DNA of 64,000 nt, from NCBI GenBank assembly GCA_016709545.1, contig JADJMO010000005.1, positions 1 to 64,000 on the forward strand. The letters are read 5' to 3'. Position 1 is the stretch's first letter. Every line of letters begins with the position of its first letter. Shown here one piece after another: positions 1 through 8,072 of the stretch. Under the pieces are notes generated by a model. The model worked only from the letters and a program-made list of their open reading frames with translations. It ran no database searches and was not told where the DNA came from. This DNA is from Myxococcales bacterium (GTDB lineage Bacteria; Myxococcota_A; Polyangia; Polyangiales; JADJMO01). A program made the translations under genes and the position numbers.

Positions 1-1
1 C

Positions 2-835
2 GACGCCGCGAGCATCGGGTTGCCCTCGTTCCGACCGCCGCTCGCGTTCTCGGCGCGCCTCGCGGTCAAGGCGCGCACGACCGCGGACGACGCCGTCCTC
101 GCGGCGAGCGGGTTCGCCGCGGTGCGCGCGCTGCTCGAGGACGAGGTCCCCGCGCACGCGCCCGCGCTCAAGGATCAGGGGTTGCGGCGCCGCGCCCACG
201 ACGTGGTCGAGCAGCTCCTCGCGAGCGCCGAGCGCGCGCGGGGCGCCGAGCGCACGCTCTCCGAGGCACGCGAGGCGCGGCGAGCGTCGCTGCTCGTCCG
301 CGCCCAGGTGCTCGAGCGCGCGGCGGTCCTCGACGCGGGTGTCGCGCCGACCAGCAAGGACGGCGAGCCGGACGCTGCCCGAAGGACCACACGCGACGAG
401 CTCCGCGCCGCCTTCGAGGCGTTCCGCAGGAGCGCGACGAGCTGCTCGCCAAGGACGACCCCTCCATGAGCGCCTACCTCGAGCGCCGCCTCGCCGAGAT
501 GCTCGAGCAGGCGGGCGGACGCGCCATCGCGCGGCTCGTCACGACCGATCAGCTCGGACTCGACGAGATGGCCCTCGACGCGAGCGCCCTCGCGAGGGGC
601 TACGCGGCGACCGGCGCGGCGTCGGCCGACGGGCGGGCCCTCGGTCAGCGCGCGCGGGGGGACGTCGAGGGCGGGCTCGTGCGGGCCCTGCTCCAGTGCG
701 TCGCCGCCCGCCTGCGCTCGCGCGCCACCGAGCGCGACGACACGGCCGTTTCCACGCTGCCCCGCGCGCGGGAGCTCGCGGCCTTCGCCGCCACGCTTGC
801 GCCCCCCACCCTCCGCGACAAAACAAACCTCGTGA
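2..835 (+). CDS. Unrecognised helical protein, 5' partial, frameshifted
   Basis: The reading frame is open from the left edge, so the true start lies outside the window. The protein is rich in Ala, Arg, Leu and Glu and probably helical. I do not recognise a family. Two breaks are likely. Near 427, restoring one C turns the frame into a smooth sequence (FEAFRQERDELLAKDD). At the C run 802-807 the frame must shift again, because the corrected frame then ends at TGA 833-835 and overlaps the lptA GTG at 832 by four bases, as many other genes here do. As printed, the second half runs into lptA without a stop, so a single fused protein cannot be excluded. Confidence 0.45.
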
Positions 836-1371
836 ACACCACCGCGCGTCTCGGGGCGATCCTCTCGCTGGCCTTCGCCGGTCTGTTCGTGCACCGCGTC
901 ACTCTCGGGGAGACGAAACCGGCCGGGAGTGCCGCAGCCACTGCGAGCGTCGCGCCCTCGGGCAGCTTGTCGACCGCCCCCGGCAACCTCGAGCTCTCGG
1001 CCGACCTGCTCGAGGTGGACACCCGCGAGCAGAGCGCGGTGCTCACCGGCAAGGTCGTCCTCACGCGCGCGCCCGACCTCACCCTCAAGTGCGCCAAGAT
1101 CGAGGTCAAGTACGACGCCGCCGGCCCCAAGATCAGCTGGGCCAAGGGCTCGGGCGGCATCGTCGCCGACGTCAAGGGCGTCCACGGCGAGGCGCCCGAG
1201 TTCGAGCTCGATCTGGCCAAGCAGCACCTCTCGCTGCGGGGCGGCGTGCGCCTCTCGCGCGGCCAGGGCTGGATCGTCGCCGACGGCGCCGAGATCGACC
1301 TCGCGACGGCCAAGGTCACCATGACCAACGTGAAGGCCTCGGTGCCCGTGGGCAACGCGCTCAAGAAGTGA
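832..1371 (+). CDS. lptA: LptA/OstA-type LPS transport protein
   Basis: About 179 aa from GTG 832. An N-terminal hydrophobic segment (roughly residues 7-24) acts as signal or anchor. A short Ala/Ser linker leads into an OstA-type beta domain, recognisable from ELSADLLEVD, AVLTGKVVLTR and GGVRLSRGQGWIVAD. LptA-type proteins bridge the periplasm and carry lipopolysaccharide from the LptBFG extractor to the outer membrane. The lptB-like ATPase starts 17 nt downstream, which supports the call. The start is inferred from the hydrophobic segment; an in-frame extension to ATG 466 exists but belongs to the upstream gene in my reading. LptC-like function is an alternative. Confidence 0.65.
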   Translation: MNTTARLGAILSLAFAGLFVHRVTLGETKPAGSAAATASVAPSGSLSTAPGNLELSADLLEVDTREQSAVLTGKVVLTRAPDLTLKCAKIEVKYDAAGPKISWAKGSGGIVADVKGVHGEAPEFELDLAKQHLSLRGGVRLSRGQGWIVADGAEIDLATAKVTMTNVKASVPVGNALKK

Positions 1372-1388
1372 CCGAGGTCGGCACCGTG

Positions 1389-2144
1389 ATGTCCACCGTG
1401 ATGTCCACACCGGCGGCCCTCCTCGAAGCCCGCGCCATCGAGGCGCGCAGGGACGGCGTGCCGATCCTCCGCAACGTCGACCTCGTCGTGCGCGCCGGCG
1501 AGGTGGTGGCCCTGCTCGGGCCCTCCGGCGCGGGCAAGACCTCGCTGTTCCGCGTGCTCGTGGGCGAGGAGCGCCCCGACGCCGGGCAGGTGCTGTTCGA
1601 GGGCGTCGACATCACCCGCGAGCCCCTGCACACGCGCGCGCGGCGCGGCGTCGGCTACCTCCCGCAGGGCCCGAGCGTGCTCTTCGATCTGACCGTCCGC
1701 GACAACCTGCGTACGTTCGCCAAGCTCGTCGGCCGCAGGGTCGAAGAGGTGCTCGCGCTCGCGGAGCGGTGCGAGATCGACGGTCGCCTCGGCGTGCGCG
1801 CCGGAGACCTGAGCGGCGGCTAGCGGCGCCGGCTCGAGCTCGCGCGGGCGCTGTCGGCACGGCCGCGGGTGCTCGTGTGCGACGAGCCGTGGAGCGGCGT
1901 CGACCCGGCGGGCGCCGAGCGCCTCGTCGCCCTGTTGCGCGGGCTCGCGAGAGAGGAGCGGGTCGGCATCGTGCTCGCGGATCACCACGTCCACGAGGCG
2001 CTGGCGCTCGCCGACGTCGTCGTGTTGCTGGTCGACGGCGTGGTCGAGATGCGCGGCACGCCGACCGAGTTCGCCGAGCACCCGCTCGCCCAGGGGCGCT
2101 ACCTCGGGCACTGGCAGGTCACGGGGCGCTCCTCGCTGATCTAG
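1389..2144 (+). CDS. lptB: LptB-like LPS export ATPase with in-frame TAG
   Basis: ABC ATPase of the Lpt system that would power LPS extraction from the inner membrane. Walker A is GPSGAGKT near residue 37, followed by an LptB-type Q-loop (VGYLPQ), signature LSGG, Walker B VLVCDEP and the H-loop region DHHVHEA. The codon directly after LSGG is TAG (1821-1823), exactly where LptB normally has Glu or Gln (LSGGERRR). Translation continues in the same frame with RRRLELARAL to the natural stop at 2144. A single substitution from GAG or CAG explains it. As printed the protein is cut at about 144 aa and would be inactive. Start chosen at ATG 1389; ATG 1401 also fits. Confidence 0.75.
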
Positions 2145-2551
2145 CGCGCGCTCGCCACCTTGGGCGTGCAGACGAACCCGCACTCGGTGGCCTCCGTCGA
2201 CAGACGGTCGATGCGCTCCTTGGCCTTGCGGCGGCGGGCTTCGGTGGCCGCGTCGCCGTCCTTCTCGGCCTCGACGTCGCGCAACAAGAGGTGCATGGGC
2301 TCGAGCTTGTCGCGGATGCACTCGTGCGCGATCACGTCGCGGTGTTCGACCGAGTCGGCGTCGTAGCGCTCGGTGCGACAGACCGCCGCGTGCGGCGCGT
2401 CGAGCGCGGTGCAGGCCGAGAGGTCCGGAGGAACGCACGGGGGCGCGCTCTTGCTGTCCGTCTTCGCCGCTCCGCAGCCGAGCGCGAAGCAAGAGAGGGC
2501 CAGCACGAGACGAACCCCGCCCGCGCCTCCGCGCAGGGGTTTGCCGATCAT
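2141..2551 (-). CDS. Small Cys-containing lipoprotein, function unknown
   Basis: 136 aa from ATG 2551. The N-terminus has two basic residues, a hydrophobic stretch and a lipobox ending in LGC (about residue 26), so it should be a lipoprotein. The mature part has several cysteines (CVPP, SACTAL, VCRTE, ECIRD, ECGFVC) that could form disulfides, and a charged helical segment near residues 95-125. No known domain was recognised. It converges on lptB, the two stop regions overlapping by four bases, and is divergent from the HEPN-like gene. The same strand is open further upstream, but that extension has no signal peptide and was rejected. Confidence 0.6.
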   Translation of the reverse strand: MIGKPLRGGAGGVRLVLALSCFALGCGAAKTDSKSAPPCVPPDLSACTALDAPHAAVCRTERYDADSVEHRDVIAHECIRDKLEPMHLLLRDVEAEKDGDAATEARRRKAKERIDRLSTEATECGFVCTPKVASAR

Positions 2552-2608
2552 GTCCCGATGGGTTGCCCGTCGCGCGACGCATTCGACGACCCCTGCCGCC
2601 GCGGGTGC

Positions 2609-2614
2609 TAGCTT
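2609..2614 (+). promoter_or_regulatory. TAGCTT -10-like box, 7 nt before GTG 2622
   Basis: TANNNT hexamer with a 7-nt gap to the start codon and no Shine-Dalgarno. Fits a leaderless transcript of the HEPN-like gene. No clear -35 box. Confidence 0.4.
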
Positions 2615-2621
2615 CCGCGCT

Positions 2622-3077
2622 GTGACGGACTGGTTGCACAGGCTCACTCCTCGCCAGTGGCTCGACGCCGGCCTCCACGCGCTCGGCGAGGCGCGCGGAC
2701 AGCTCGCCCGCCACGCTGCGCGACCTGCGTTGGCGTCGGCGCGGCGCGCGGCCGGCATGGCCTGGAACGCGGTGCTCGCGCTGGAGGCCGAGCCGCCGGC
2801 CGTGTTCGGTCGCACCTACGTCGAGCACCTCGTCGCGCTCGCCGAGGGTGCGGTGATGGACGCCGACGACCCACACCCGATCCCGCTGGCGGTGCGAGAG
2901 GCCGCGCGCACCCTGCTCGAGGATCCGGCGGCGGGTCCGGGCGCGGTCGTGCAGATCCTCACGCCGCGGCGCGACCGGCGCGTCGGCGACGCCGCCGAGA
3001 CCATCCTCGCCGAGGCCTACGCGCGCCTGATCCGCCGGCGCGCCGACGTCGAAGTGAACGCCGACCCCCACCCGTAG
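2622..3077 (+). CDS. HEPN-like helical protein
   Basis: 151 aa from GTG 2622. The segment LARHAARPALASARRAAGMAWNA resembles the long helices of HEPN-family proteins, which are often RNases or nucleotidyltransferase partners, but the catalytic RxxxxH motif is not evident, so activity is not claimed. No nucleotidyltransferase partner lies next to it. The start is chosen because a TANNNT box sits 7 nt upstream and because upstream codons lie over the divergent lipoprotein gene. It could simply be a structural helical protein. Confidence 0.5.
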   Translation: MTDWLHRLTPRQWLDAGLHALGEARGQLARHAARPALASARRAAGMAWNAVLALEAEPPAVFGRTYVEHLVALAEGAVMDADDPHPIPLAVREAARTLLEDPAAGPGAVVQILTPRRDRRVGDAAETILAEAYARLIRRRADVEVNADPHP

Positions 3078-3174
3078 TGGTCGGACAGGCGATGCGTCGG
3101 CCACGGAATCCTGCCTGAAAGATCCAGGGGGGCTGGCCGCGACGCGGTGCGCTGCCGCCGCTCCGATTCTCGGC

Positions 3175-3180
3175 TACCAT
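3175..3180 (+). promoter_or_regulatory. TACCAT -10-like box, 12 nt before ATG 3193
   Basis: Matches the TANNNT pattern seen before other first genes in this window. The gap of 12 nt implies no leader or a very short one. Confidence 0.35.
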
Positions 3181-3192
3181 GCCCAACTCCCC

Positions 3193-4734
3193 ATGACGCA
3201 AGCCATGAGCGAAAACTCGTCGAAGTCCGCTGACGTGCAGCCGCCCATCACCCTCCGCACGCTCCTCGACCAACGCAAGCAATCGGGTGAGCGGTTCAAG
3301 CTCAACGAGGTGGTGGCAATCGTGGTCCCCATCACGACCGAGCTCGCCGGCGTGCACGAACGCGGAGAGACGGTCTACGTGCACCCGTCCTCGATCGGGG
3401 CCGGGGCCGACGGCCTCCCGCGCCTCGTGCCGCAGCTCGCCCGACAGAAGCCCACGAGCCCCGACGACGCGGCCGCGATCGCGCCGGAGCTCGCGCAGCA
3501 GGGCACGTGCACGCCGCGCTCGAGCGTGTTCGGGCTCGGCGCCATCGTCTACGAGATGCTCACGCTCCAGCCCATCGGCCCGGGCATGAAGCCGCCCACC
3601 CAGATCGTGGCGGGTCTGCCGCCGATCGTCGACCAGATCCTCGCCAAGGCGCTCGTGCAAGACCCGGCGCAGAGGCCCGACGATCTCCCGGCGTTCGCCC
3701 AGGCGATCCACCACTTCGCCCCGCAGTCGATCGCGCCCCCGCCGGCCGTCGACGAGCACGCCTTCGAGGTGGACATCGACATGCGCAGCTCGATGCTCCC
3801 CATCCAGGTGGACATCGAGGTACCGGCGGCGCCCAAGGTGCCGGTCATCCCGGACGACCCGTTCGGCAACGTCGTCGATGCGCGGGCCTCCGCCCCGAGC
3901 GCTCCGCGCTCCAACAAGGCCGTCGAGGAGCTCCACGCGCTCAAGGCGCGCCTCGAGGCCGACACGGCGCCGCGCTGGATCGTGGTCAAGGACAAGATGG
4001 ACCACGGCCCGTTCGCGGCGATCGAGCTGCTGCAGCAGATCGCCAGCGACACCTTCGCGCCCGACGACCTCCTCGTCGACACGCACGAGAACACCCGCTT
4101 CGCGATCAAGGAGCACCCGGAGTTCTCTCGCTTCGCCCACCACGCGAACCTCAAGCGCGAGCAGGTCGCCGAGGCCAAGGCCGTCGTCGCCGCGGAGAAG
4201 CGCGAGAAGGCCACCGGCGCGGCCACCGGCACGATCGGCGCCATCGTGGTCGTGGCCGTCATCGCGGTCGTCGGCATCGTCGTGTGGCGGATCCAGGCCA
4301 GCGCCGCCGCCGAGGAGGCCAAGAAGAAGGCCGACGAGTCCCTCGTCGTGGCGGGCGAGGGCAGCGTGAAGGGCAAGGCCAAGGACAAGCCCAAGGTCGC
4401 TGGCGGCGGCGGGGGTGGTGGCGGCGGCGGTGGCTGGGGCGGCAAGTCGTACGACGAGGCCATGAAGAGCACCACCAGCGACTCCGAGGCCGACACCCTC
4501 AGCATGGCCGAGTGCGCGGCGCCGGTCGGTGGCAGCATCGCGGGCAACTGCGGCCTCGATGGCAAGGCCACCGCCAAGTACTACGTGAAGAACGGCAAGG
4601 CGCTCGGCGTCTCGGTCACCACCGACCCGCCCAACGCCGGTGTCAACTCGTGCATCGCGGCGGCCATCGGCGGCTTGAGCTGGAGGAGCGTCCCGGGCGC
4701 CACGGGCTGCATCCGCACCTTCAAGACGCACTGA
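3193..4734 (+). CDS. Pseudokinase-GYF-TM-AgmX/PglI-like C-terminal protein
   Basis: 513 aa. Residues 20-175 look like the shell of a Hanks-type kinase: the C-lobe segment SSVFGLGAIVYEMLT and a terminal helix with DPAQRP are present, but the glycine loop, VAIK lysine, HRD and DFG are missing, so it should not phosphorylate. Residues about 260-310 (RWIVVKDKMDHGPFAAIELL) match a GYF_2-type peptide-binding domain. A membrane segment spans about 346-366. An 11-Gly linker follows, then a C-terminal domain with four cysteines and a pattern (LDGKATAKYYVKNGKALGV, SCIAAAI) like the AgmX/PglI C-terminus of gliding and envelope proteins. Probably an inner-membrane scaffold with its C-terminus in the periplasm. 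ATG 3205 is an alternative start. Confidence 0.7.
   Translation: MTQAMSENSSKSADVQPPITLRTLLDQRKQSGERFKLNEVVAIVVPITTELAGVHERGETVYVHPSSIGAGADGLPRLVPQLARQKPTSPDDAAAIAPELAQQGTCTPRSSVFGLGAIVYEMLTLQPIGPGMKPPTQIVAGLPPIVDQILAKALVQDPAQRPDDLPAFAQAIHHFAPQSIAPPPAVDEHAFEVDIDMRSSMLPIQVDIEVPAAPKVPVIPDDPFGNVVDARASAPSAPRSNKAVEELHALKARLEADTAPRWIVVKDKMDHGPFAAIELLQQIASDTFAPDDLLVDTHENTRFAIKEHPEFSRFAHHANLKREQVAEAKAVVAAEKREKATGAATGTIGAIVVVAVIAVVGIVVWRIQASAAAEEAKKKADESLVVAGEGSVKGKAKDKPKVAGGGGGGGGGGGWGGKSYDEAMKSTTSDSEADTLSMAECAAPVGGSIAGNCGLDGKATAKYYVKNGKALGVSVTTDPPNAGVNSCIAAAIGGLSWRSVPGATGCIRTFKTH
4402..4434 (+). repeat. Poly-glycine codon tract (GGN)11
   Basis: Eleven consecutive glycine codons, mixed GGC/GGG/GGT, form a flexible linker in the pseudokinase between the membrane segment and its C-terminal domain. 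Confidence 0.7.
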
Positions 4735-4744
4735 GGAGCAGCGC

Positions 4745-5593
4745 TCAAGGCGCGCGGAAGCAACGGAAGCCGACGCCGGAGTACCCGGCAGAGGCCGCCG
4801 TACGCCGCGCCTTGACCGTCATGCTCGCGGCGTCGGGGGTATCGAACGCGCTGCCTCCGCGGAACACGAAGCTCGATCCCTCGGCCGTGCTGGTCCACTC
4901 CCAGACGTTGCCCACCATGTCGTAGATCCCGTCGTGGGCGCCGGCAGGAAAGGACTTCACGGGACAGGTGCCGGTCGGACGCGCGGACCACGCCGTGTCG
5001 TCGTCGTGTCTCGTCTTGCCCTGCCAGCACAACCGCTCGGGTGCGTCTGCGGCGCTGGGCGGGTTGTTGCCCCAGGGGTAGTCGTAGCCGGACTTGTCAG
5101 CCCTCGCGACCCACTCCCACTCGTCCTCCGTCGGGAGCCGCGCGCCGAGCGTCGCGCAGAACGTCTTGGCCTGCCCCACGTCGACGCAGTTGATGGGATC
5201 GCTGTCGCGCCCGCCGACGCCGTAGTTGCAGAACACCTTGCTCGATAGCGGCGTGCAGCTGCCCGCGAGGACACACGCGGCGAACGCCGAGACGGTCACC
5301 TCGGTCGCGTCGACGCAGAGGTCGTCGACCCGTACGAGGCCACCGACCGTGCGCGGGCTGTAAGAGCCTCCGGGCACGAACACCATGCCGCTCGGGCACT
5401 TGCTCGCCACCTCGGCCTCGGGCCCTGCGTCGCACGGGCCCTCGCACGCGCCCTTCTCGAAGCCCTGCACACCGGAGATCTGCAGGCAAGACGCGGTCGC
5501 GACCAGCGCGAGCAGAGACAACGCGCGGCGCGCCGTCCGAGGACGGCAGAGTTCAGAAGCGACCCGTGAGACCAAAACCAGCGGGCGAAGCAT
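4745..5593 (-). CDS. SUMF1/FGE-fold lipoprotein
   Basis: Up to 282 aa. A hydrophobic N-terminus ends in a lipobox (ATASC, about residue 36). The rest is a formylglycine-generating-enzyme (SUMF1) fold: SGMVFVPGGSY, VTVSAFAACV, LPTEDEWEWVARA, DYPWGN, YDMVGNVWEWT, VFRGGSAFD and GFRCFRAP. True FGEs need two active-site cysteines in the final segment; here the stretch after FRGGS has none, so this is probably a binding or structural protein rather than an oxidase. In myxobacteria such proteins often accompany kinases, as here. The ATG at 5593 overlaps the upstream gene by 41 nt; a later TTG start would remove the overlap. Confidence 0.75.
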   Translation of the reverse strand: MLRPLVLVSRVASELCRPRTARRALSLLALVATASCLQISGVQGFEKGACEGPCDAGPEAEVASKCPSGMVFVPGGSYSPRTVGGLVRVDDLCVDATEVTVSAFAACVLAGSCTPLSSKVFCNYGVGGRDSDPINCVDVGQAKTFCATLGARLPTEDEWEWVARADKSGYDYPWGNNPPSAADAPERLCWQGKTRHDDDTAWSARPTGTCPVKSFPAGAHDGIYDMVGNVWEWTSTAEGSSFVFRGGSAFDTPDAASMTVKARRTAASAGYSGVGFRCFRAP

Positions 5594-6503
5594 AGGGCAC
5601 GAGCGAGACGGCCGCGACCTCGCTCTTCTTGGGCTCGCGAACCAGCGTGATCACGAACACGGTCGCGCCGAGGGCGCCCACGACGAAGCCGACGTTGGAG
5701 ATGGTCGCCCAGCGCCGGGTGGCGTCGAGATCGGCGTGGCGGTCGGGCGGGCACACGCCGCCAGCGCAGTTCTGCTTCAACGAGGAGGCCCCACCGAGGG
5801 TGAGGATCCCGGCCCCGGCCCCCACGAGCAACCCGACGCCGCCGACGATCACGGACGTCCAGCGCAAGGGGCTCCACCCGCGCTCGGGCGGCTTCGGCGG
5901 GGGAACGAACGGTGGGGGGTCCTTCGCCGGTGCGACGGTGATGACCCGGTCCTTCTCGCCCTCCACCACCTCGAACGGCACCCGCGTCTCCTTGCCGGTC
6001 TGCACGACGAGCACGTGCTTGCCCGGATCGAGCGGGATCGCGGCCGCGAGGCTCTTCGGGTCGAGCGCGTGACCGTCGAGCGTCGCGGAGACGATCGCAT
6101 CGGGCGGCAGCACCTTCACGAGGATGGTGGGGATCCGCGCGTCGAGGTTCGCGGCGAGCACCTTGCCCTCCTCGCGCGCGGCGGTCGCCTTGGCCGACTC
6201 GCCGGGCTTCACCTCCATCGCCTCGATCGAGCGGTAGAGACGCCTCGCCTCGACGAGGTGGCCGAGCATGGCGTGGGTGCGCCCGAACTCGAGGGTGGTG
6301 ATCGGTGTCGGCGCCAGCTCGTGGGCTCGCTTGAAGCGGTCGAGCGCGAGCTCCACCTTGCCGGCATCCCTCAGCTCCTTGCCCTCGGTGAAGAGGATGC
6401 GTGCTGCCTCCTTCTCGGCGTCGGTCTGTGCCAAGGCGACCTCGACGAGGCCGAAGGTCGCCGTGCCGAGCGACAGCACGAGCGCGAGGGCGAGCGGCTT
6501 CAC
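5553..6503 (-). CDS. TPR-PEGA periplasmic/membrane protein
   Basis: 316 aa from GTG 6503. Signal peptide to about residue 25, then a TPR-like region (AARILFTEGKELRDAG, LALDRFKRAHEL), then a PEGA-like beta domain (ILVKVLPPDAIVSATLDG, PGKHVLVVQT). Pro-rich linker, two C-terminal hydrophobic segments (about 215-235 and 265-285) and a short beta end (FGLTGRF). The start codon overlaps the kinase stop by four bases (GTGA), so the two are cotranscribed and probably work together. A paralogue of the same architecture lies at 53881-54900, also next to a kinase. Likely a cell-envelope binding protein tied to kinase signalling. Confidence 0.7.
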   Translation of the reverse strand: MKPLALALVLSLGTATFGLVEVALAQTDAEKEAARILFTEGKELRDAGKVELALDRFKRAHELAPTPITTLEFGRTHAMLGHLVEARRLYRSIEAMEVKPGESAKATAAREEGKVLAANLDARIPTILVKVLPPDAIVSATLDGHALDPKSLAAAIPLDPGKHVLVVQTGKETRVPFEVVEGEKDRVITVAPAKDPPPFVPPPKPPERGWSPLRWTSVIVGGVGLLVGAGAGILTLGGASSLKQNCAGGVCPPDRHADLDATRRWATISNVGFVVGALGATVFVITLVREPKKSEVAAVSLVPYASPAGFGLTGRF

Positions 6504-8001
6504 TCGATGTCCTCGAGCTTCTTGGTCGGCGCCGCGGACGGAGCGGGGGCGGAGCCCGAAGGCGCGGTCGTCGCCTTGGCGGAGCCGACGAGGGTCGGCC
6601 CCTTCTTCGCACTGGCCGAGTGCGGCGGTGCGCCCACGAGCGTCGCCGTCGGCGCCACGGAGCTGGCGCTCGCCACGAGACTCGGCGCGGGGGTCGACGC
6701 GACGCCCGAAGCGACCAGCACGACGGGGGTGGAGACCGTCGGCGCTGGCGTCGACGGAACGGGCGCCGTGGCCTTCGCCGTCTCGGGCCCGCGACGGGCG
6801 AGCACGACGATCGCGATCGCGAGCACGGCCACCGCGCCGACCAGGAGCGGCACGTGCCGGTTGGCCCGTTGCTGCGCGACGACGTCCTGTGAGGGCTTGG
6901 TGGGGGGCGGCGTCCTCGAGAGGGGACTCTCGGTGTGGAGCGCCGCGCTCGGGAGCGTCGCGGACGACGACGGCGCACGGTCGGAGGAAGACAGCGTGCC
7001 GAGGGGAGCCGGGCCCCGTCCCGAGGCCAGCGTCGCCACGTCCGTGCGCTCGGAGACGTCACGTACGGTGGCGGCTGCGCCGGACCCCGAGAGCGGCAGC
7101 GGCGCGAGGAACGGTGGCTGCGAGGGGAACCCCTGCTCCTTGTAGATGCGGCGCACGAGGACGTCGAACTCCTCGGCCATCGGCGTGGCGGAGTCGTAGC
7201 GCTCCGCGGGATCGATCGCCCACGCCTTGGCGAACCACTCGTCGACGAACGGCGCGAGCTCGGGCGAGAGCTCGGGCATGCCCTCGGATGCAGGCGGCAT
7301 CCCCTTGGTGTGCAGCCGCAGCGCGATGGCGACCGCCGTGTCCTCCACGACCGGGCGCCGGCCGGTGAGCAGCTCGTAGGCGAGGATCGCGACCGAGAAC
7401 AGGTCGGCCCGATGGTCGATGTCCTTGTTGCCGAGGAGCTGCTCCGGGGCCATGTACGCCGGCGTGCCCGTGATGCTCCCGCTCTTGGTGACGGAAGCCG
7501 GATCGGTGCCCATCACCTTGGCGACGCCGAAGTCGAGCAGCTTCACGAAGCGCTCGGGCGTGCCGACGTCGCAGAGGAAGATGTTGGCGGGCTTCACGTC
7601 GCGGTGGACGAGCCCCTTGGCGTGCGCGCGACCGAGCGCGCGGCAGACCTGCGTGACGATGGCGGCGGCCTCGCGGAGCTGCACGCGGTGGTTGCGCTGC
7701 AGGTGACGCCCGAGGTCTTCCCCTCGAGCAGCTCCATGACGATGAACGGGATGCCGTCGTCGGTCACCCCGTGGTCGAAGATCTGGGCGACGTGCGGGCT
7801 CTTCACCTGGGCGGCGGCCTCGGCCTCGCGGGAGAACCGCTCCCGCGCGTCGGTCTCGTTCTCGCGCCCGGCGAGGATGAACTTCACGGCGACCTGGGTC
7901 TTCAGCGTGAGGTGGTCCGCCACCCACACGCTGCCCATTCCTCCCGCCCCGATGGCCCGGACCAACCGGACCTGCGGCGTGACTTGCTCGCCGGCTCGCA
8001 T
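6500..8001 (-). CDS. Membrane-anchored Ser/Thr protein kinase (frameshifted)
   Basis: About 500 aa after correction. Hanks-type kinase: glycine loop IGAGGMGSVW (17-26), VAVK Lys40, HRDVKPAN, DFG, APE (YMAPEQ) and a C-lobe DLFSVAILAYELLTG. A juxtamembrane stretch leads to one membrane helix (HVPLLVGAVAVLAIAIVVLA) and a long Ser/Ala/Pro tail that would face the periplasm. The frame breaks at the C run 7720-7723: restoring one base (five instead of four) gives MELLEGEDLGRHLQ, as expected for the family. A sequence error is more likely than a pseudogene. ATG 8001 has a GATAAT box 13 nt upstream. Cotranscribed with the TPR-PEGA gene through a GTGA overlap. Confidence 0.85.
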
Positions 8002-8014
8002 CGCAACTGAATGG

Positions 8015-8020
8015 ATTATC
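8015..8020 (-). promoter_or_regulatory. GATAAT -10-like box before kinase ATG 8001
   Basis: Reading on the minus strand, GATAAT ends 13 nt before the ATG. This is close to the -10 consensus and implies a very short leader. Confidence 0.4.
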
Positions 8021-8072
8021 ACCGCTGGGGCATGCGGGAAAGCAAGCCCGGGACCGCACACCTGCTGCCACG

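Noticed and set aside
645..3104. Very long antisense open frame (819 codons, minus strand)
   Set aside because: Opposes lptA, lptB and the HEPN-like gene. Composition is Arg/Gly/Ala-rich with no motif; typical of high-GC shadow frames.
4402..4434. Glycine codon tract as a phase-variable repeat
   Set aside because: The codons are mixed, so slippage is unlikely, and the unit is three bases so no frame change would result.
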